Source: Mycobacterium kubicae (GTDB lineage: Bacteria > Actinomycetota > Actinomycetes > Mycobacteriales > Mycobacteriaceae). From it: a DNA stretch of 64,000 bases. A program made the position numbers and the translations under genes. This document shows positions 52,001 through 64,000 of the stretch, in pieces; the stretch's first letter is position 1; each line of letters opens with the position of its first letter. The stretch spans positions 2,542,001 to 2,606,000 of the forward strand of contig NZ_CP065047.1 in assembly GCF_015689175.1 (NCBI RefSeq), given 5' to 3'. Under the pieces are notes generated by a model. The model was not told the origin of the DNA. It did no database searches and saw nothing but the letters and a program-made list of their open reading frames with translations.

Positions 52001-53182
52001 CTGGGCGCCGCGTTGAGTGGCAGCTTCAACCTGCCCAACCTGGCGGCATCCATCAGCGCTGCGCTGCAGGCCAACCTGGGTGCCAACTTCCCGGCGCTGG
52101 TGGCCAGCTTCAACGCCAACCTGGCCGGGCTGGCCCAGGCCGCGCAGAACCTGGCGGCCAACCTGGCGGCGACCTTCGGTGGCGGTCTGAACGGCCTCAT
52201 CCAGGCCGGCCAGGTCTTCCTGGCCAACCTGGCCGGCGGCTTCAGCCTGCCCGCCCTGGCGGCCTCCCTCAGCGCTGCACTGCAGGCCAGCTTCGGCGGG
52301 TCCTTCCCGGCGCTGGTGGCGGCCCTCAACGGCGGTCTGAACGGCTTGGCTCAGCTCGGGCAGAACTTCGCGGCCAACCTGGCGGCCACCTTCGGCGGCG
52401 GTCTGAACGGCCTGATCCAGCTCGGCCAGAACTTCGCGGCCGCGCTGTCAGGTGGCATCAGCTTGCCGACGTTGGCAGCCCAGCTGAGTGCGGCGTTGCA
52501 GGCCAACCTCGGCGGTGGACTGCCGGCTCTGATCGCGGCGTTCAACGGCGGCCTCAACGGCCTGCTGCAGACCGGCGGAACGTTGGCCAGCACCCTGGCA
52601 GCCAACTTCGCTGGCGGGTTGAATGCGCTCGTTCAGACCGGGCAGAACCTCGGGGCGCTGCTGAACCAGTTGCTCTCGACCAACCTGAGCGCCAACATCT
52701 CAGCGTCGCTCAACGCGATGTTCGGGGCGGGCATCAACAACGCTTTGACGGGGTTGGTGACCGGGCTGGCGCAGACGGGTCAGAGCCTTGCCGCTGGCTT
52801 CGGCTCAGGGCTTCTGGGGCTGGTCAACACCGGTGAGGCTCTGGCAGGCAGCCTGGGCGCGGGCGCTTCCGGACTGCTGCAGACCGGTGAAGCGCTGATG
52901 GGGATCTGGCGCAACACCGTCCTCGAGGTGGGTTCGGCACTGAGCGGCGCCCTGGGGGCCAGCCTCGGTGTCACGGCCCCGGCCCTGGCACAGACCGGCG
53001 TCGCGCTCGCTACGGGCGTTACGAACGCGATCGCGGGGCTTGCTCAGACCGGTGGGGCGATCCTCACGTCCCTGGATGCCGGTGCGCTGGGGCTGGCCGC
53101 CAGCGTGAGCGCTGCCCTGGCGAACCTGCAACTGGCCATCCAGGCCGCGCTGAGCGCGAGCTTCGGGGTCAACATCGGCTAG
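46079..53182 (+). CDS. giant PE family protein D with 26 tandem 72-residue modules, about 2367 aa
   Basis: Start at ATG 46079 (MSLVLVMPEAVEAAAQSLAG), with AGGGGA before it; ATG 46073 and the frame from 45968 are less likely. Residues 1-95 are a PE domain ending in the ESX motif YLESE. A Leu/Asn/Gln-rich transition leads to the repeat region (about residues 271-2196), where a 72-residue module recurs 26 times, typically SLPNLAASISAALQASFGAN, FPALVAAFTGGLNGLAQLGQ, NIAANLAATFGGGLNGL and NAAQNLGAALAG. The last 170 residues are related but irregular and end SASFGVNIG. Cysteine is absent from the repeats and charged residues are almost lacking. It is neither PGRS nor MPTR as I know them. Secretion via ESX-5 is inferred; function unknown. 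It does not share the C-terminal domain of PE-A, B and C. Confidence 0.85.
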   Translation: MSLVLVMPEAVEAAAQSLAGINTSLAEVNQAAAGVITRLVPAAEDEVSAAIAALFGTFGEEYQAVSTQASAFHGEFVKLLSGGAASYLESEIVNGAALLASPGAAAAIGGNLSGGLSAGLNVELALEALGNLGRAFTAGISGFALQTGGALTSGFGTVVAQTGQAIVNAGQNLQGFGALLSTAGANLSAQANAALQQAANLGAQLSASLGVNLSGNLNLGLPELIAAFNSGLGGLVQTGQTLSTNLIGGFTNGLAALAQTGGNLVANFGANLPAISAQLSAALSGNLGANFPALVAAFSGGINGLIDTGQALAANLAANLGGGLNGLAQLGQNFAALLSGGINLPTLAAQLSAALQANLGGNFPALVAALNGGLNGLVQTGQTLAANLAANLGGGLNGLAQLGQNFAAVLTGGISLPTLAAQLSAVLQGNLGANFPALVAALNGGLNGLVQTGQTLAATLATNFGGGLNALIQTGQNLAAALSGGFSLPALAAQLSAALQANFGGNFPALVAALNGGLNGLVQTGETLAANLAANLAGGLNGLAQLGQNFAAALTGGISLPALAAQLSATLQANFGANFPALVAALNGGLNGLVQTGQTLAANLAANLGGGLNALAQLGQNFAAALSGGISLPALAAQLSATLQANFGASFPQLVAALTGGINGLAQLGQNFAANLAAAFNFPALINAFNGGFNGLLQLGNNFAASLAGSFSLPNLAASLSAALQASFGTNFPALVASLNANLTGLAQAAQNLAANLANAFGGGLNGLIQAGQTLAANLAGSFSLPALAASLSAALQANFGANFPALVAAFNGSLNGLAQLGQNLAANLTAAFGGGLNGFLTAAQNFAAALGGAFSLPNLAANLSAALQASFGGAFPDLVAAFNGGLNGLIQTGQALAANLAANLGGLNGLIQLGQNFAAALTGSLSLPALAAQLSAALQASFGGSVPALIAAFNGGLNGLIQTGQALAANLAATFGGGLNGFLQALQNLGAAFSGGFNLPNLAASISAALQASFGTNFPALIASFNANLAGLAQAAQNLAANLAATFGGGLNGFLQALQNLGAAFSGGFSLPNLAATINAALQASFGANFPALVAAFTGSLNGLAQLGQNIAANLAATFGGGLTGFLNAAQNFAAALAGSFSLPNLAASFSAAIQASLGANFPQLAAALTGGLNGLVQLGQNVAANLAAAFNAPALAAALNAGLNGLVTTAQNVAANLAAAFNAPALVAALNGGFNGLVQLGQNLAASLAASFSLPSLSATINAMLQASLGANFPALVAAINGGLNGLAQLGQNIAANLAATFGGGLNGLINAAQNIGAALAGSFSLPNLAASISAALQASFGANFPALVASFNANLAGLAQAAQNFAANLAATFGGGFNGFLQALQNLGAAFSGGFNLPALAAQISAALQANFGANFPALVAAFTGGLNGLVQTGQALAANLAATFGGGLNGLINAAQNIAAALSGGFSLPALAAQISAALQASFGGSFPALVAAFTGGLNGLIQTGQALAANLAATFGGGLNGFLQALQNLGAAFSGSLNLPNLAASISAALQASFGANFPALVASFNANLAGLAQAAQNLAANLAATFGGGLNGLITAAQNLGATLAGSFSLPNLAASISAALQANLGANFPALVAAFTGGLNNLAQLGQNIAANLAATFGGGLNGLITAAQNLGATLAGSFSLPNLAASISAALQANLGANFPQLVATLTGGLNGLAQLGQNFATNLAAVFNFPALVNAINGGFTGLVQLGQNFAANLAASFSLPNLAASISAALQASFGGSFPDLVAAFTGSLNNLAQLGQNIAANLAATFGGGLNGLINAAQNFAAALAGSFSLPNLAASISAALQASFGANFPALVASFNANLAGLAQAAQNFAANLAATFGGGLNGFLQALQNLGAAFSGGFNLPALAAQISAALQANFGANFPALVAAFTGGLNGLIQSGQALAANLAASFGGGLNGFLQAAQNLGAALSGSFNLPNLAASISAALQANLGANFPALVASFNANLAGLAQAAQNLAANLAATFGGGLNGLIQAGQVFLANLAGGFSLPALAASLSAALQASFGGSFPALVAALNGGLNGLAQLGQNFAANLAATFGGGLNGLIQLGQNFAAALSGGISLPTLAAQLSAALQANLGGGLPALIAAFNGGLNGLLQTGGTLASTLAANFAGGLNALVQTGQNLGALLNQLLSTNLSANISASLNAMFGAGINNALTGLVTGLAQTGQSLAAGFGSGLLGLVNTGEALAGSLGAGASGLLQTGEALMGIWRNTVLEVGSALSGALGASLGVTAPALAQTGVALATGVTNAIAGLAQTGGAILTSLDAGALGLAASVSAALANLQLAIQAALSASFGVNIG
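46889..52665 (+). repeat. tandem 216-bp repeats inside the giant PE gene (26 units)
   Basis: Units begin with a LPxL motif; successive unit anchors at 50699, 50915 and 51131 are spaced exactly 216 bp, as are 51374 and 51590. Units at 51131-51373 are 243 bp, carrying nine extra codons (AAVFNFPALVNAINGGFTG type). Similar longer units occur at about 48000-48200 and 49530-49830. Each unit contains an internal half-repeat around GGLNGL. Confidence 0.85.
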
Positions 53183-53283
53183 GCGCTGTCACGTCATCGA
53201 GGGCTGGTTCAGGCAGGCTCACCGCCTCCTCTGGGCCAGCCCTCGTGGCGTCGCGAGCCCGGCAGGAATTGATTTGCAAACAC

Positions 53284-55560
<2,277 letters not shown>

Positions 55561-55564
<4 letters not shown>

Positions 55565-56438
55565 CCGTCCACGTGTTGCCCACCCCCGTCAAGGCGCAGG
55601 TGCTCGCCGAGGCCCTGCCGTGGCTCAAGCAGCTGCACGGCCAGATCGTCGTCGTCAAATACGGCGGCAATGCCATGACCGACGCGACGCTGCGGCAAGC
55701 GTTCGCCGCCGACATGGCATTTCTGCGCAACTGCGGAATCCATCCCGTCGTCGTCCATGGCGGTGGGCCGCAGATCACCGCCATGCTGCGCCGGCTGGGC
55801 ATCGAAGGCGACTTCAAGGGCGGATTCCGGGTCACCACACCCGAAGTGCTCGACGTGGCGCGCATGGTGTTGTTCGGCCAAGTAGGCCGGGAATTGGTCA
55901 ACCTGATCAACGCGCACGGGCCCTACGCCGTCGGCATCACCGGTGAGGATGCGCAATTGTTCACCGCGGTGCGGCGCAGTGTCACCGTCGACGGGGTGGC
56001 CACCGACATCGGTTTGGTGGGCGACGTCGACTTGGTGAATACCGCCGCGGTGCTTGATCTCATCACCGCGCGGCGCATTCCGGTGGTGTCCACGCTGGCG
56101 CCCGACGCCGACGGCGTGGTGCATAACATCAATGCCGACACCGCCGCGGCGGCACTGGCCGAGGCGTTGGGCGCCGAAAAGCTGCTCATGCTCACCGACG
56201 TCGAAGGCCTGTACACGGACTGGCCGAACCGCGATTCGTTGGTCAGCGAGATCGACACCGGCACCTTGGCGCAACTGCTACCAACGCTGGAGACAGGGAT
56301 GATTCCCAAAGTCGAAGCGTGCCTGCGGGCGGTCAACGCCGGCGTGCCCAGCGCGCACGTCATCGACGGGCGAGTCCAACACTGTGTGCTGGTCGAGCTT
56401 TTCACTGACGCCGGAACCGGCACCAAGGTGGTCAAGGC

Positions 56439-56442
<4 letters not shown>
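55561..56442 (+). CDS. argB: acetylglutamate kinase
   Basis: 293 residues. ATP-dependent phosphorylation of N-acetylglutamate, usually the arginine-inhibited step. Amino acid kinase fold: [12 protein letters not shown] (phosphate-binding Lys and Gly), [20 protein letters not shown], and [20 protein letters not shown] near the C-terminal half, then GGM-type ending ([17 protein letters not shown]). Overlaps argJ and argD by 4 bp each. Confidence 0.97.
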
Positions 56443-59046
<2,604 letters not shown>

Positions 59047-59084
59047 GCTGCTGCCGTTTCGGCCGAAGTTAAGGAGATTGGTTC

Positions 59085-61782
<2,698 letters not shown>

Positions 61783-61796
61783 CCGGCGTCGCTGCT

Positions 61797-61825
61797 TTGT
61801 CGGTCTGCGGCCGCCCGACTAAACT
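61797..61825 (+). promoter_or_regulatory. promoter of the type III PKS gene
   Basis: TTGTCG (61797-61802), 17 bp, TAAACT (61820-61825): good -35/-10 pair with ideal spacing. Predicted start near 61832 and a 60-nt leader to ATG 61891. Confidence 0.6.
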
Positions 61826-61890
61826 TCAACCTTTATGGCAAGCGGGTTGAACCGGTCGGCCTGGATGATCGTCACCAAGGGGTGGATCCA

Positions 61891-62952
61891 ATGAGCGTCA
61901 TTTCAGGCGTATTCGGTGCACTGCCGCCCTATCGGTATTCCCAGAGAGAGCTGACTGACTTCTTCGTCAGCATTCCCGATTTCCACGACTACGAAGACAT
62001 CGTCCGGCAGCTGCACACCAGCGCCAAGGTCAACAGCCGCCACCTGGTCCTGCCGATCGAGACCTATCCCACGCTGACCGACTTCGGCCGCGCCAACTCC
62101 ATCTTCATCGAAAAGGCGGTCGACCTGGGCTGCCAAGCGCTCCTGGGCGCCTTGGAAGAGGCCGGGCTGCAACCCCAGGACCTCGACGTGCTGATCACCA
62201 CGACGGTCACCGGATTGGCGGTGCCGTCGCTGGATGCCCGCATCGCCGGAAAGCTCGGTCTGCGACCGGATGTGCGCCGGGTCCCGCTGTTCGGCTTGGG
62301 CTGCGTGGCCGGCGCGGCGGGGGTAGGCCGACTGCACGACTACCTGCGCGGCGCGCCGGACGGCATCGCGGCGCTCATTTCGGTCGAGCTGTGTTCGCTG
62401 ACCTACCCCGGATACAAACCCTCGGTGGCCGGCCTGGTAGGCAGCGCGCTGTTCGCCGACGGAGCCGCCGCCGTGGTGGCCGTCGGCGAGCGTCGCGCCG
62501 AGCAGATCGACGCGCGCGGACCCGCCATCATCGACTCGCGCAGCAATCTCTATCCCGACTCGCTGCGCACCATGGGCTACGACGTCGGCGCCGCCGGATT
62601 CGAACTGGTCCTGTCCAAGGACCTGGCCCAAGTCGTCCGGCAATATCTGGCCGACGACATCAACGGCTTCCTGTCCGTGCACGGCCTGACCACCGACGAC
62701 GTCGGCGCGTGGGTCACCCATCCCGGCGGCCCCAAGATCATCGAAGCGATCACCGAGAGCCTTGACTTGCCCCCGGACGCATTGGAATTGACCTGGCGCT
62801 CGTTGAGCGAGATCGGCAACCTGTCGTCGGCGTCGGTGCTGCACGTGCTGCGCGACACCCTTGCCAAACCACCACCGAGCGGCAGCCCGGGACTGATGAT
62901 CGCGATGGGCCCCGGATTCTGTTCCGAGCTTGTGTTGCTGCGCTGGCCCTGA
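61891..62952 (+). CDS. pks10: type III polyketide synthase (chalcone synthase-like, Pks10-like)
   Basis: 353 residues from ATG 61891 ([20 protein letters not shown]), the length of Pks10. The chalcone synthase catalytic triad is present: Cys138 in [12 protein letters not shown], His277 in [10 protein letters not shown] and Asn310 in [26 protein letters not shown] near the end is the family's GFGPG-like loop. Such enzymes extend fatty acyl-CoA starters with malonyl units to alkylpyrones or related lipids. The gene follows argH and precedes a modular PKS, as pks10-pks7 do in M. tuberculosis, where these loci are linked to cell-wall lipid synthesis. Pks11 and Pks18 are close relatives, so the symbol rests on position. 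Confidence 0.88.
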   Translation: MSVISGVFGALPPYRYSQRELTDFFVSIPDFHDYEDIVRQLHTSAKVNSRHLVLPIETYPTLTDFGRANSIFIEKAVDLGCQALLGALEEAGLQPQDLDVLITTTVTGLAVPSLDARIAGKLGLRPDVRRVPLFGLGCVAGAAGVGRLHDYLRGAPDGIAALISVELCSLTYPGYKPSVAGLVGSALFADGAAAVVAVGERRAEQIDARGPAIIDSRSNLYPDSLRTMGYDVGAAGFELVLSKDLAQVVRQYLADDINGFLSVHGLTTDDVGAWVTHPGGPKIIEAITESLDLPPDALELTWRSLSEIGNLSSASVLHVLRDTLAKPPPSGSPGLMIAMGPGFCSELVLLRWP

Positions 62953-63018
62953 TGTGCCGCAGGCAACGCCGAGGCATCCGTTGCCGGTTCGGTTGAGCAG
63001 TACGAGAGGCTGGGTTGG

Positions 63019-64000
63019 ATGAACAGCACTCAAGACGAACTGGTCAGGGCGCTGCGGGCAACGCTGAAGGAAAACGAGCGGCTCAAGCGTGAAAACCGCG
63101 AATTCCTGGCGCGAACCGACATCGCGATCGTCGGCATGGGGTGCCGCTACCCTGGTGGCGTCGATTCACCCGACGCGCTGTGGGAGATGGTCGCGACCGG
63201 CCGCGACGTCGTCTCCGAGTTCCCCGCTGACCGCGGCTGGGAGCTGGCGAATCTGTTCGACTCCGACCCCGACGCGATCGGTAAGTCATACGCCAGGGCC
63301 GGCGGATTCCTGGCTGACGTAGCCGGTTTCGACAACACCTTCTTCGGCATCGCACCCAGCGAAGCGCTGGCAATGGATCCACAACAGCGGCTGCTGCTGG
63401 AGGTGGCGTGGGAAGCGTTGGAGCGCAGCGCAATTGACCCGCTGCGCCTGAAGGGCTCGCCAGCGGGCGTATTCACCGGAATTTTCCACGGCTCCTACGG
63501 TGGTCAGGGCAGAATGCCCGGTGATCTGGAGCGCTACGGGCTGCGCGGTTCGACGCTCAGTGTGGCGTCCGGACGAGTGGCCTACGTGCTCGGGTTGGAA
63601 GGCCCCGCGGTGTCGGTGGACACCGCGTGCTCGTCGTCGTTGGTGGCGTTGCACTTGGCGGTTCAGTCCTTGCGGTCGGGTGAATGTGACCTGGCGTTGG
63701 CCTGCGGCGTGACGGTCATGGCCACCCCGGCGTTCTTCGTCGACTTCAGCCGGCAGCGGGCGGTGTCTGCCGACGGGCGGTGTAAGGCGTACGCGGGCGC
63801 GGCCGACGGAACCGGGTTCGCCGAGGGTGTGGGTGTTTTGGTGGTGGAGCGGTTGACCGATGCCCAGCGGTTGGGGCATCCGGTGTTGGCTGTGGTGCGC
63901 GGGACGGCGGTCAACCAGGACGGTGCCTCCAACGGCTTGGCCACGCCCAATGGTCCGGCGCAGCAGCGGGTGATTCGGGCGGCGCTGGCCGGTGCGCGGT
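63019..64000 (+). CDS. pks7: modular type I polyketide synthase, N-terminal part (Pks7-like, runs off window)
   Basis: The frame opens at ATG 63019 and is open to the window end (327 codons). Residues 1-35 form a charged helical docking segment ([20 protein letters not shown]), typical of PKS subunits that dock to an upstream partner. A ketosynthase domain follows: [40 protein letters not shown], active-site Cys204 in [13 protein letters not shown], then [20 protein letters not shown] and [20 protein letters not shown]. The active-site His residues that follow and all other domains lie outside. The location right after pks10 suggests pks7; that name is an inference. Confidence 0.85.
   Translation, partial: MNSTQDELVRALRATLKENERLKRENREFLARTDIAIVGMGCRYPGGVDSPDALWEMVATGRDVVSEFPADRGWELANLFDSDPDAIGKSYARAGGFLADVAGFDNTFFGIAPSEALAMDPQQRLLLEVAWEALERSAIDPLRLKGSPAGVFTGIFHGSYGGQGRMPGDLERYGLRGSTLSVASGRVAYVLGLEGPAVSVDTACSSSLVALHLAVQSLRSGECDLALACGVTVMATPAFFVDFSRQRAVSADGRCKAYAGAADGTGFAEGVGVLVVERLTDAQRLGHPVLAVVRGTAVNQDGASNGLATPNGPAQQRVIRAALAGAR

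Noticed and set aside
46889-52665. CRISPR array
   Set aside because: The repeats are contiguous 216-bp coding units with silent and amino acid variation and no unique spacers; no cas genes nearby.

Overview
The window is a high-GC actinobacterial chromosome segment from a slow-growing Mycobacterium. The evidence is an array of PE-family genes with the YxxxE secretion motif, the lysX lysyl-tRNA synthetase/MprF fusion, a LAM-capping-type mannosyltransferase, and a gene order that follows M. tuberculosis Rv1630-Rv1661 (rpsA, coaE, uvrB, Rv1634-Rv1637c, uvrA, lysX, infC-rpmI-rplT-tsnR, Rv1645c, Rv1647, Rv1648, pheST, PE, argCJBDFRGH, pks10, pks7). It is not M. tuberculosis itself: several genes are inserted into that backbone and the PE locus is completely different. 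I cannot name the species from sequence alone. Family names and M. tuberculosis counterparts are given from memory; no search was run.

Layout. 1-5.1 kb: end of rpsA, coaE, then small accessory genes (DUF2889, TetR/SRPBCC divergent pair, DHFR-like, DUF402). 5.2-10.9 kb: an SDR and a divergent FHA-ABC exporter/Ser-Thr kinase pair resembling Rv1747/PknF. 11-16 kb: uvrB followed by two overlapping paralogous MFS genes. 16-22 kb: mannosyltransferase, universal stress protein, metallo-hydrolase, uvrA. 22-27 kb: winged-helix protein, a PknH-like kinase whose sensor domain is cut by an in-frame TAG, and small membrane/esterase genes. 27-36 kb: lysX, the infC ribosomal-protein operon with a structured leader and a terminator, rRNA methyltransferase, DUF2236 protein, a class III adenylate cyclase and a rhomboid-like protein. 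36-39.8 kb: pheST.

39.9-53.2 kb is the accessory heart of the window: four PE genes and a small collagen-like Gly-X-Y gene. The last PE gene encodes about 2367 residues, of which about 1900 are 26 tandem copies of a 72-residue module (216 bp). A perfect TGTGA-N6-TCACA (CRP-type) site lies in front of a good promoter upstream of the first PE gene. 53.3-61.8 kb is the complete arginine operon argCJBDFRGH with an ARG-box-like palindrome before argC. From 61.9 kb a type III PKS (pks10-like) and the start of a modular type I PKS (pks7-like) begin.

Regulatory themes: uvrB and uvrA both carry the TTGTCRGTG-N8-TANNNT promoter of the RecA-independent (PafBC) DNA damage response; several genes look leaderless (TANNNT, 6-7 nt, start codon); infC starts at ATC. 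cAMP-linked functions (cyclase, cAMP-binding stress-protein family, CRP-like site) occur together in the window, but a functional link is inference.
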